Source: an uncultured Acetatifactor sp.
GTDB taxonomy: Bacteria > Bacillota > Clostridia > Lachnospirales > Lachnospiraceae
Direction: 5' to 3'
Length of the DNA stretch: 31,504 nt
NCBI GenBank assembly: GCA_910584865.1
Contig: CAJUCE010000024.1
Coordinates: forward strand, 50,156 to 81,659
Shown: positions 17,061 to 24,691 of the stretch, piece after piece
How the letters are laid out: every line of letters begins with the position of its first letter
Numbering within the stretch: position 1 is the first letter of the stretch
Notes under the pieces: model-generated
Seen by the model: only the letters and a program-made list of their open reading frames with translations
What the model was told of the DNA's origin: nothing
Database searches by the model: none
Position numbers and translations under genes: made by a program

Positions 17061-19322
17061 CTATTCCACACCGCGCTTTTCATGACCGGTAGTATATTCC
17101 GTCTGCGGATAAGGCGCCCCTTTTAGAAAACAGTCCAAAATCGCCCGCACTTCGCCGGGGGATTCCAAAGTAAAGTTCAGCCGCAGATCCGCCGTCCCTC
17201 TCCAGAAGGAAAGCTCCCTGTGAAGAGAAAGCGGTACGCTGTTATAGATCACATTCATACAATGAAGGCAATTTACAGCTACCGGGAATGCCTTGTCATA
17301 CCTGTCCTTCAGGACAGCGGGGGACAGGGGGGTATTCTTCCCCTTTCCGCATTGCCCCAAAGTACGATAAAGACAATTTGCCGTGACCATCATGGGAATT
17401 CGACCATAGACAACCTTTTCCCATGCCTTGTTGCCCGCAAGAGGCTTTTGTTCTCCGCGGCGCAGCTCATAGGGCAGGCAATACCCTTCCGCAAAAGCGG
17501 ACAATTCCTTCCCGGCTTCCTGATTCCAGATATAGATACCCGCATCCAGGCGGCAGGACAGTTCGCATCCCCTCTCCTGCAGGAAGCCAAGACCATCCAT
17601 GGAGCGAACCAGAAAGCCCCTGAACAAACCGCTTTCTGTCACAGCGCGGTAAAGGTTTTCCAGATATTCCTCATCCGATAAACGAACAATATATGGTAAT
17701 ACGGCAAAAAAAGTTCCGAATTCAGACAATTCCCCGCATATAGCTGTCACTTTCTTTTTGCTTTGCAGATACAAATCTCCCTCTATGTATAAACGGAACT
17801 CCGCTTCCGGCCTGTTTTTCCAAAGCCAGTCAGCAGCCGCCTCCAGCTGCGGCAGCGTAGTTGTATGGAGCGCATAGCATACATGGGATGCCTTCTGCCC
17901 TGATGCTGCCGCATAATCGAATGAAAAAGCTGTATTCCAGGAAGGAGAAAAATTTCCGGGAGAAACAATATCCTGCCCAGTCAAATCCGGCTCCTCAGCG
18001 TTTTTCCGGGCAAGAATCCGCTCCGCCAAACCGTCTGCGGCAGCCCTGCGCAGTTCGTTTATCGCTTTTAAAGGATAGAAGCAATCCGGATCTGCCTCCA
18101 CATCCATATTTGATACGGCAAAAACACTCTCCCCCAGCTTCCCCAGCTGCTTTTTGATAGTTTCCGGGGTAACGGGCTGATTCCTGGCACATTCCACCGC
18201 GTCGCCGGCCGCACGGAAGCTGTCTTCCCGGCAGGAAAAGCAGACCTCTGCCGGCTGTCCTACCCGAAAGAGCGCTTTGATATCAACAGGGATCTTCTTT
18301 TTGGAGACGATATACTTTTCACGGATTTCCGTCAAGGTGTCCGGATCACTTCCGTTATAAGCAGGATTTTCCATCGTAATCATATCACGGCCGTTTCGTC
18401 TGAAGTAATACCCCTTGGAAATGCCGCTTCTGCTATAGAGAGAGGAAAGAAGGGACATATCCTCCGTACTTACCTGATAGGCTCCGGCCGCACTCTCCGA
18501 GCCTCTCTTCTCCCTCAGCTCATAATAGGTATCAATGTATCTTCGATAAACAGCCGTAACTCCGGCCGCATATTCCGGTCGTTTCATGCGCCCTTCGATT
18601 TTAAAGGAATCGATTCCGGCCTCCACCAGCTGCGGAAGAAGGCTGACGGTGCACATATCCTTCAGGCTTAAGGGATAGCATTCTTTTTCCAGGGCGCTCC
18701 CTGCCTGAACGGAATACGGAAGGCGGCAGGGCTGGGCGCAGCGTCCGCGATTGCCGCTTCTGCCGCCTAAAATGCTGCTGAACAGGCACTGGCCGGAATA
18801 GCAGTAACACATGGCGCCGTGGATAAAGGTCTCTATCTCAATGTCCGCCTGTTTTTTCATGGAACAGATCTCCTGCAGGCCAAGCTCCCTGGCCGGTACA
18901 ATCCTGCTCGCCCCCATCCGCTTCAAGAGCAGCGCGCCGTACCCGCTTGCGATCGTCACCTGTGTACTCACATGAATCTTTAAACCCGGAAAATGCTCCC
19001 GAATCAGTCCGAACACACCCATATCCTGTACAATGACCGCATCCAGCCCGGCCTCATAAAAGGGTCGCAGATAATCCGCAAGCTGCGGCAGTTCTGAATC
19101 CTTCACAAGGGTGTTGACTGCAAGATAAATCCTTCGGTCCAGCAAATGCGCATACCGAATACATTCCAACAACTTTTCCCGGGTAAAATTTTCCGCATAA
19201 GCCCTTGCGCCGAACTGTTCTCCCGCCAGATATACGGCATCCGCACCGGCATGAATTGCTCCGTAAAAGCCCTCCGCATTTCCTGCCGGCGCCAACAGCT
19301 CTACTTTTTCCTTCTGTCCCAT
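17061..19322 (-). CDS. Peptidase U32 family protein with C-terminal DUF3656-type domain
   Basis: 753 residues. The N-terminal U32 barrel (VELLAPAGNAEGFYGAIHAG ... DAVYLAG) contains HVSTQ, FIHGAMCYCYSGQCLFSS and GNRGRCAQPCRLPY with the clustered cysteines of the family, and the SFKIEGRMK signature. A long C-terminal extension resembles that of RlhA (23S rRNA C2501 hydroxylation), so an RNA-modifying role is at least as likely as proteolysis. ATG 19322 (MGQKEKVELL) has AAAGG eight bases upstream. An upstream in-frame ATG at 19430 lies inside the zapA terminator hairpin, so I rejected it. Confidence 0.88.
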   Translation of the reverse strand: MGQKEKVELLAPAGNAEGFYGAIHAGADAVYLAGEQFGARAYAENFTREKLLECIRYAHLLDRRIYLAVNTLVKDSELPQLADYLRPFYEAGLDAVIVQDMGVFGLIREHFPGLKIHVSTQVTIASGYGALLLKRMGASRIVPARELGLQEICSMKKQADIEIETFIHGAMCYCYSGQCLFSSILGGRSGNRGRCAQPCRLPYSVQAGSALEKECYPLSLKDMCTVSLLPQLVEAGIDSFKIEGRMKRPEYAAGVTAVYRRYIDTYYELREKRGSESAAGAYQVSTEDMSLLSSLYSRSGISKGYYFRRNGRDMITMENPAYNGSDPDTLTEIREKYIVSKKKIPVDIKALFRVGQPAEVCFSCREDSFRAAGDAVECARNQPVTPETIKKQLGKLGESVFAVSNMDVEADPDCFYPLKAINELRRAAADGLAERILARKNAEEPDLTGQDIVSPGNFSPSWNTAFSFDYAAASGQKASHVCYALHTTTLPQLEAAADWLWKNRPEAEFRLYIEGDLYLQSKKKVTAICGELSEFGTFFAVLPYIVRLSDEEYLENLYRAVTESGLFRGFLVRSMDGLGFLQERGCELSCRLDAGIYIWNQEAGKELSAFAEGYCLPYELRRGEQKPLAGNKAWEKVVYGRIPMMVTANCLYRTLGQCGKGKNTPLSPAVLKDRYDKAFPVAVNCLHCMNVIYNSVPLSLHRELSFWRGTADLRLNFTLESPGEVRAILDCFLKGAPYPQTEYTTGHEKRGVE

Positions 19323-19426
19323 ACAACATACCTTTCCGATGTTCAGCCCCAAAGAGCGCGTGAAAACGCCCCGCGACGGCACCGAATGAACAGTATCAAC
19401 AAATACAGTATTCCGTTTCTCCGTGT

Positions 19427-19455
19427 ACAAAAAAGCTGCCCGGGATTCGGACAGC
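19427..19455 (-). terminator. Rho-independent terminator of zapA
   Basis: On minus GCTGTCCG pairs with CGGGCAGC (one G-U), loop AATCC, then TTTTTT. It lies directly after the zapA stop. Confidence 0.85.
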
Positions 19456-19460
19456 CCCTG

Positions 19461-19868
19461 TTACTTTTTCTTTAACTCTGTTTCCAGACGCACAATCTCT
19501 TTTGCATCTTCATTTTGAGACAGCTGCAATGCTTTTACACGCTCTTCGGAAGATTCCAGCTTCATCTGCGTGGATATCAGTTCATGTTTCAGATCATACA
19601 GATCCTTCTCCTTCGCCTGCAATTCCTCTTCCAGGAGCGAAATCTGCTTTTTCGCCTTAAAATAATCGTCGGCAATATTCAGCTGGAGCAATACGCCCTG
19701 GGTATCCACAGGCTGCCTGCGGAAATTGTCCAGCTTGCTGTATTCGTTGACTTTATTGTTAATATAGGATGCAACCCTCTGCAGATATTCCTCACTCTCA
19801 TATCCGCTCAGTGTAAATACTTTCCCACCGATGATTACTTCTGTATCTGTCTTGGAAGACGGAGCCAT
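19461..19868 (-). CDS. zapA: Cell division protein ZapA
   Basis: 135 residues: the N-terminal ZapA fold (TEVIIGGKVFTLSGYESEEY, LQRVASYINNKVNEY) and then a long coiled coil (about residues 70-135) ending in KKK. ZapA bundles FtsZ filaments at the division ring. Length exceeds the roughly 85-110 of many ZapA proteins because of an extended coiled coil. AAGGAGG lies ahead of ATG 19868. It has its own promoter (19920-19948) and terminator. Confidence 0.9.
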   Translation of the reverse strand: MAPSSKTDTEVIIGGKVFTLSGYESEEYLQRVASYINNKVNEYSKLDNFRRQPVDTQGVLLQLNIADDYFKAKKQISLLEEELQAKEKDLYDLKHELISTQMKLESSEERVKALQLSQNEDAKEIVRLETELKKK

Positions 19869-19919
19869 ATGCAGCCATACCTCCTTTGCCGAAAAGCAAA
19901 TTCTTTCGTGTTTTACACA

Positions 19920-19948
19920 ATTATATATCAGAATGGCCTGTCAGGCAA
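19920..19948 (-). promoter_or_regulatory. Promoter of zapA
   Basis: On minus TTGCCT (19943-19948), 17 bases, perfect TATAAT (19920-19925), about 50 bases before the zapA start. Confidence 0.65.
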
Positions 19949-19977
19949 GCATTTCTTTTCCAAACTGACGCAAAAAT

Positions 19978-20100
19978 GTCCCGAGAAAAATCGGAAACGG
20001 TATATTTTGCATGCGCTGCCCCAGCCGGATGGGAGTCGAACCCATAACATGCCCATTTTCATCCTTTGATAGAAGTAACCGTTCCCTTCGCATCGGGACA
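19978..20100 (-). ncRNA. Large folded element with a tRNA T-arm-like hairpin
   Basis: Outer helix TGTCCCGA/TCGGGACA (19978-19985 with 20093-20100) and a second nine-pair helix GGAAACGGT/ACCGTTCCC with one mismatch (about 19996-20004 with 20079-20087) close a 123-base domain. Inside on minus is ATGGG-TTCGACT-CCCAT, a perfect T-arm look-alike. After the closing helix the minus strand reads ATTTTTG, terminator-like. It lies between ruvB and the zapA promoter. A normal tRNA is excluded because no matching acceptor or anticodon arm is found. It could be a ruvB terminator, a small RNA or a decayed tRNA-like repeat. Confidence 0.4.
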
Positions 20101-20162
20101 TCTTATTATATCGGCGGGAATGGCTATCTGGTTTAGCTTTTTTCCTGTTGGTTTTCCCTCTT

Positions 20163-21167
20163 TTATTTCTGCATATAAATACCGCAGTCCAGATGACGAT
20201 AGGCCAGCTCTGTAGCCACTCTTCCCCTTGGAGTTCGATTCAGGAAGCCGTTTTTAATCAGATATGGTTCATACACATCCTCAATGGTACCGGCATCCTC
20301 TCCGATGGCGGCAGCCAATGTATCCAGCCCCACCGGCCCGCCGTCAAATTTTTCTATCATTGTCAGAAGGAGATTCCTGTCGATATGGTCAAGCCCCAGT
20401 TTATCCACATCCATTAGATCCAGGGCAGTCCGGGCCACTTCCTCCGTGATGATTCCGTCATACTTCACCTGAGCAAAATCCCGCACTCTCTTTAAGATAC
20501 GATTGGCAAGTCTGGGAGTTCCCCTGCTTCTGCGGGCCATTTCCAATGCGCCTCCCGGCTCAATCTCTACCGTCAGAACCCTGGCTGAGTGCAGAATAAT
20601 CAGCTGCAATTCTTCCACTGTATAAAATTCCAGATGATGAATCATTCCGAAACGATCCCGCAGGGGAGCCGTCAGAAGTCCTGCTCTGGTGGTGGCTCCC
20701 ACCAATGTAAATTTCGGCAAATCCAGACGTACGGAACGTGCTGTGGAACCCTTGCCGATCATAATATCAATACAGTAATCCTCCATGGCAGGGTACAATA
20801 CTTCTTCCACCTGCCGATTCAGGCGGTGAATCTCATCCACGAACAATAGATCCCCTTCCTCCAGATTATTGAGAATCGCTGCCATTTCTCCCGGCTTCTC
20901 AATGGCAGGCCCGCTGGTCACCTTCAGGTGGACACCCATCTCGTTGGCGATGATCCCGGCTAGGGTAGTCTTTCCCAATCCGGGAGGTCCGTAAAAAAGC
21001 ACATGATCCAGTGCGTCGCCTCTCAATTTCGCCGCCTCTATGTAAATCTTCAGATTCTCCTTCACCTTAGATTGACCAATATAGTCATCCAGCTTCTGAG
21101 GGCGCAAGGAACCTTCTATCTTGATATCTTCTTCCGTCACATTTGTCTCTATCATCCGCTTTGGCAT
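20163..21167 (-). CDS. ruvB: Holliday junction branch migration ATPase RuvB
   Basis: 334 residues from ATG 21167. Walker A GPPGLGKT (60-67), Walker B DEIH (111-114), sensor 1 TLVGATTRAG and a C-terminal winged helix ending LIKNGFLNRTPRGRVATELA. RuvB is the hexameric motor of RuvABC. The start MPKRMIETN has AGGGG eight bases upstream; longer starts run through the promoter at 21202-21230. ruvA, often directly upstream, is absent here; the upstream stretch has no RuvA-like ORF. Confidence 0.95.
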   Translation of the reverse strand: MPKRMIETNVTEEDIKIEGSLRPQKLDDYIGQSKVKENLKIYIEAAKLRGDALDHVLFYGPPGLGKTTLAGIIANEMGVHLKVTSGPAIEKPGEMAAILNNLEEGDLLFVDEIHRLNRQVEEVLYPAMEDYCIDIMIGKGSTARSVRLDLPKFTLVGATTRAGLLTAPLRDRFGMIHHLEFYTVEELQLIILHSARVLTVEIEPGGALEMARRSRGTPRLANRILKRVRDFAQVKYDGIITEEVARTALDLMDVDKLGLDHIDRNLLLTMIEKFDGGPVGLDTLAAAIGEDAGTIEDVYEPYLIKNGFLNRTPRGRVATELAYRHLDCGIYMQK

Positions 21168-21201
21168 GTCTTTAGCCCCTTTTGTCAAATAAGATGTTCT
21201 T

Positions 21202-21230
21202 ATTGTAGCCTTTATTGCCTCCGGTTGCAA
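21202..21230 (-). promoter_or_regulatory. Promoter of ruvB
   Basis: On minus TTGCAA (21225-21230), 17 bases, TACAAT (21202-21207), about 35 bases before the ruvB start. Confidence 0.6.
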
Positions 21231-21259
21231 GTACTTTCCGACGATTACAGGAATAATTT

Positions 21260-21296
21260 CTGCAGGAGACTGACTGCCATCCCGGCAATCCTGCAG
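21260..21296. other. Perfect inverted repeat upstream of ruvB promoter
   Basis: CTGCAGGA (21260-21267) and TCCTGCAG (21289-21296) flank an inner TGCC/GGCA hairpin. A 12-base palindrome TTTCCGCGGAAA follows at 21338-21349. No gene lies between 21168 and 21624 other than weak ORFs. Confidence 0.35.
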
Positions 21297-21389
21297 TGGA
21301 CGCATACAGAAAAAAGGGAAGCCTGTCAAAAAGACCGTTTCCGCGGAAAGGAAAACCGGAGCTGAACAGCACTGTCTATAAAAATAATT

Positions 21390-21560
21390 TTATGGCATAC
21401 AACACTTGCAAATTTCCCCGGAATTCCTTACAATGAAACCTGTAACCCATATCGCCGGACTCTGCTGCTCCGCAAGGCGTTTCGTGCTCTCCTGCACGAA
21501 AACCTGAGACTGCTGTGCGTCAATGCATGGTAGAGCAGCCAAGCCTGCCCTATAGGCTTT
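21390..21560. repeat. Structured intergenic element, probable interspersed repeat
   Basis: No genuine gene fits here. The segment contains a perfect hairpin TTTCGTGC-TCTCCT-GCACGAAA near 21478-21499 and AAGCCT/AGGCTT near 21541-21559. The minus strand gives a small ORF whose end (VTGFIVRNSGEICKCCMP) I recall seeing repeatedly as spurious hypothetical proteins in Lachnospiraceae genomes, which is why I suspect an interspersed repeat. That recollection is not verified. The hairpin closely resembles the one at 291-315. Confidence 0.4.
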
Positions 21561-21590
21561 TTGCATGGAGTTTAACCCCAAACGTATATA
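21561..21590 (+). promoter_or_regulatory. Promoter of pepF
   Basis: TTGCAT (21561-21566), 18 bases, TATATA (21585-21590), about 35 bases before ATG 21625. Confidence 0.4.
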
Positions 21591-21624
21591 AAAAATAGAA
21601 AGAAAAACAGGAGGATCCTCAAAA

Positions 21625-23421
21625 ATGGAATTAAAACCGCGCAGTGACATCCCCCGGGAACTCACCTGGGATTTGTCCTCCATCTACGCAACCGAAGAAG
21701 ACATGTACGCCGATGTGGACGCACTGAAAGCCCTCGGCAGCCGCATGGCACAGGATTACAAAGGAAAACTGGACACGCCGGAACGCATCAACGCCTGCCT
21801 GGACGACCTGCGGGAACTGGAACGCCTGCTCACCCTCACCGGCCACTACTGCGACCTGGCCGTCTCGGTGGACTACTATGACACCTACAACCAGGAGCGC
21901 AACGAAAAGCTCTCCCGGCTGGCATCGGAGATTTCCAGCGCCCTGAGCTTTATTGACAATGAGATTACGGAACAGAGCGAGTCTGTCCTCCGGGAAGCCA
22001 TTGCCATGTCCGCCCACAACCGGCACTATCTGGAGGATATCCTCCGCAGCAAGCCCCATCAACTCCACCCGGAGACGGAACGGGCCCTGGCCGCCCTGTC
22101 CCAGACGCTCTATGCCCCTTATCAGATTTACAACATGGCAAAACTGGCGGACATGAAATTTCCTGCCTTTACGGCAGAGGGAAAGGAATACCCCTTAGGC
22201 TACACCCTCTTTGAGGATGACTACGAGTATGAAGTAAATACTTCTGTCCGCCGCAGCGCATTTACCGCTTTTTCCGAAAAAATACGGGAATACGAAAATG
22301 TCACCGCTGCCGCCTACAATACCCAGGTGCAGACCGAAAAGACAATGGCCTCCCTGCGGGGGTTCGGCTCCGTGTTCGACAGCCTGCTTTTTCACCAGAA
22401 AGTCACCGGGGAAATGTACCACCGCCAGATTGACCTGATTATGGAAAAACTGGCTCCCCATATGCGCAGGTATGCCCGTCTGCTGCAGAAAATACACGGA
22501 CTGGACCGCATGACTTTCGCTGATCTGAAGATAGCCGTGGACCCGGAATATGACCCCAAAGTCACCATTGAGGAGTCCAAAGCCTACATTGAAAAAGGCC
22601 TGGCTGTTCTGGGAGATGACTATGCAGAGATGGTACGCACAGCCTACCGCGACAGATGGGTAGACTTCGCCCAGAACGCGGGGAAATCCACAGGCGGCTT
22701 CTGCGCCAGTCCCTACGGGAAGAATTCCTTTATCCTGCTGTCCTGGAACAACCGCATGGCAGATGTGTTCACCCTGGCCCATGAGCTGGGGCACGCGGGG
22801 CATTTCAAGGCCTGCAACAGCGCGCAGTCCATTTTTGACACCAATGTGTCCACTTACTTCGTGGAGGCTCCCTCCACCATGAACGAACTGCTGATGGCGC
22901 ATTATCTGCTGAAAACAAATCCCGAACCCCGGTTCCGCCGCTGGGTTCTGTCCTCTATGATTGGGAAAACATATTATCATAATTTCGTTACCCATTTACT
23001 GGAGGCCGCCTACCAGAGGGAAGTATACAGAATCGTGGACGAAGGCGGAAGCGTCAATGCGGAGACGCTCAGCCGTCTCATGAAGAAAACCCTGGAAAAA
23101 TTCTGGGGCGGGGATGTGGAAATTTCCGATGAAGCCGCGCTGACCTGGATGCGCCAGCCCCACTATTACATGGGCCTGTACTCCTATACCTACAGCGCCG
23201 GGCTCACCATCGCCACCCAAGCCTGCCGCCGCATTGAAACCGAGGGACAGCCTGCCGTGGATGATTGGAAAAAGGTTCTGGCCGCGGGCAGCACTCTGGA
23301 TCCTGTGGGACTGGCGCGTATGGCAGGGGTGGATATCACCACAGATGCGCCCCTTCTGGACACCATTGCGTATATTGGGGACATTATTGCCGAGATTGAA
23401 AGGCTGACGGACGAAATTTAA
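21625..23421 (+). CDS. pepF: Oligoendopeptidase F (M3B metallopeptidase)
   Basis: 598 residues, the normal length. Catalytic HELGH at 386-390, in the M3 pattern TLAHELGHAGHF, with the downstream glutamate in FVEAPSTMNE as third zinc ligand. The C-terminal YTYSAGLTIATQA segment is typical of PepF. It is a cytoplasmic zinc enzyme that trims oligopeptides. GGAGG lies upstream of ATG 21625. It is GC-rich with strong codon bias, hence long meaningless antisense ORFs. It is transcribed alone on plus. Confidence 0.95.
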   Translation: MELKPRSDIPRELTWDLSSIYATEEDMYADVDALKALGSRMAQDYKGKLDTPERINACLDDLRELERLLTLTGHYCDLAVSVDYYDTYNQERNEKLSRLASEISSALSFIDNEITEQSESVLREAIAMSAHNRHYLEDILRSKPHQLHPETERALAALSQTLYAPYQIYNMAKLADMKFPAFTAEGKEYPLGYTLFEDDYEYEVNTSVRRSAFTAFSEKIREYENVTAAAYNTQVQTEKTMASLRGFGSVFDSLLFHQKVTGEMYHRQIDLIMEKLAPHMRRYARLLQKIHGLDRMTFADLKIAVDPEYDPKVTIEESKAYIEKGLAVLGDDYAEMVRTAYRDRWVDFAQNAGKSTGGFCASPYGKNSFILLSWNNRMADVFTLAHELGHAGHFKACNSAQSIFDTNVSTYFVEAPSTMNELLMAHYLLKTNPEPRFRRWVLSSMIGKTYYHNFVTHLLEAAYQREVYRIVDEGGSVNAETLSRLMKKTLEKFWGGDVEISDEAALTWMRQPHYYMGLYSYTYSAGLTIATQACRRIETEGQPAVDDWKKVLAAGSTLDPVGLARMAGVDITTDAPLLDTIAYIGDIIAEIERLTDEI

Positions 23422-23641
23422 GGAACTTATTGTTTCCAGTACACCGTTGTATTAATTCTCCCGTAATGTGTGCTCAATGTTCGCGCCGTGGCAAGGCGGC
23501 AGAGGAAGGCGATGCAATGGACACGTCTGCTACTGCATATGCTTTTCCGTTCCTCCCATACTGTGCTGCCGCAGCTCCAAACGTTATTAACTCCAATCCC
23601 CTGCAGGCCTTAAAAAGGGGTGTAAGGTGTCACGAATGCTG

Positions 23642-23670
23642 TGGCAGTAACAGAATGGTAATTACTGCTA
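23642..23670. other. Stem-loop downstream of pepF
   Basis: TGGCAGTAA and TTACTGCTA form a nine-pair stem (one G-U) around an 11-base loop. The segment 23422-23641 before it shows no supportable gene; an 82-codon plus ORF there has no family look and poor context. Confidence 0.3.
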
Positions 23671-23684
23671 CCATATAAAATTCA

Positions 23685-23729
23685 GGAGCCATGCGCGACA
23701 GTTTTTGTTTCCTGTCCCGGCATGGCTCC
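23685..23729 (+). terminator. Strong bipartite hairpin, likely terminator
   Basis: A perfect 10-bp stem GGAGCCATGC/GCATGGCTCC (23685-23694 with 23720-23729) encloses GACAG/CTGTC (23697-23701 with 23712-23716). It is followed by ATTTAAA rather than a strong T run, and on minus by GAATTTTAT. It may end pepF transcription on plus and the 23760-23912 ORF on minus. Confidence 0.5.
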
Positions 23730-23759
23730 ATTTAAACCCGATATCCCCGAAGCGCCTTC

Positions 23760-23912
23760 TCAGCCAATCAGCACCGTCTTCCCCTCAAAAGCAAATCCGT
23801 AATGCCGGATTCGATCTGGGGAAATCCCCCTCGCTAACAGCTCCGTATCATAATGTCTTTCAAAAGAAAATCCTGCATCTTCAAGTTTCTTAATTAAATC
23901 TCTTTGTTTCAA
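23760..23912 (-). pseudogene. Chimeric 50-residue ORF: HicA-like start joined to DUF1703 tail
   Basis: From a TTG at 23912 (GAGAGG seven bases upstream) the frame reads LKQRDLIKKLEDAGFSFERH, which matches the first strand and helix of HicA mRNA-interferase toxins. It then continues in frame with YDTELLARGISPDRIRHYGF and AFEGKTVLIG before a TGA, matching the extreme C-terminus of the AAA/DUF1703 family (whose N-terminal remnant is at 2931-3380). The HicA catalytic His region and the RNA-binding part are missing, and no HicB gene follows. Best read as an in-frame recombination scar; a translated fusion peptide cannot be excluded. Confidence 0.6.
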
Positions 23913-23981
23913 TAGTGTTCCTCTCTACATTTATATTACACACACCAATTACACATTAGTCAACGCGTTTATACACAACTT

Positions 23982-24584
23982 TTACACAATTTCATTTAAA
24001 ACAATTTCAATATATTCTCTTATTTTATGTATAAGCGACTTCCAATCATATTTTTGAATCGGAAAAATGGGATCTTCGTTCAACACCATTTGTACAGGCA
24101 GGGATATTCCGGTATCCCATTCGGAATTATAAGGAACTGTCTTACATTGAATGGTATCTAAAGCATTTGCGATTGTATCATTTACCATTGCTTTATAACT
24201 CTTTAATGCCCAATCAGAGCCGCCGCCATGTGAAATAAATCCTGCCAGTATTCCATATACTTCAGATTTATACTGATTGTCTTTCCACCAGTGTAAAAAA
24301 GTAACTTCCTCCATTTTTTCCAGCATCATACTTAATTTTGCAGGGATTGGCGCATAATGCGGCGACACAAGGAAAATAGCATCTGATTCTATCACTTTCT
24401 CATAAATTGTATTAAAACCAGTGTCATTACAGTATCTTTTCGTTTCATAACATTTTCCGCAGCCAATACATGGTTGGAAACGGTAAGTTCTTAAATCCAC
24501 TATTTCACACATTATTTTCTTTTCTGATAAGATTTCAGAAATTTTAGAACAAAGAATCTGTGGAAGCTGATATGCAAAATACTT
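23982..24584 (-). pseudogene. 5'-truncated flavodoxin-like NAD(P)H-dependent FMN reductase
   Basis: The ATG at 24512 gives 176 residues beginning MCEIVDLRTYRFQPCIGCGK and containing VSPHYAPIPAKLSMMLEKM and GFISHGGGSDWALKS, as in the flavodoxin/NADPH-dependent FMN reductase family. The family's first strand and phosphate-binding loop (GSPRxxGNT-like) are absent. The frame stays open without an ATG up to a TGA at 24585-24587, and these 24 codons (YQLPQILCSKISEILSEKK) look like the first family helix. The gene has therefore lost its real start and FMN-binding loop. Composition is more AT-rich than its neighbours, suggesting separate origin. Confidence 0.65.
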
Positions 24585-24691
24585 TCAATGTCTCTCTCCC
24601 CGATCCTTCTTGCCTGGCTTTACTCTACAACAATAAAACCGCTTCTTTCTGTCCATTCCGCAATAAAACGTGAAGTCACCCTGCATGGGAT

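Noticed and set aside
19323..19430. Longer start for the U32 gene at 19430
   Set aside because: It falls inside the zapA terminator hairpin and lacks the family's VELLAPAG start; ATG 19322 has a ribosome site.
20030..20060. A tRNA gene on minus, suggested by the T-arm-like GGGTTCGACTCCC
   Set aside because: No acceptor-stem partner, D-arm or anticodon arm in the required positions, and no CCA or matching 3' end.
22195..22995. Minus-strand ORF (266 codons) inside pepF
   Set aside because: Shadow of a GC-biased gene; pepF is complete with catalytic motif and ribosome site.
23430..23678. 82-codon plus ORF after pepF
   Set aside because: No ribosome site, no recognisable domain, overlaps stem-loops.
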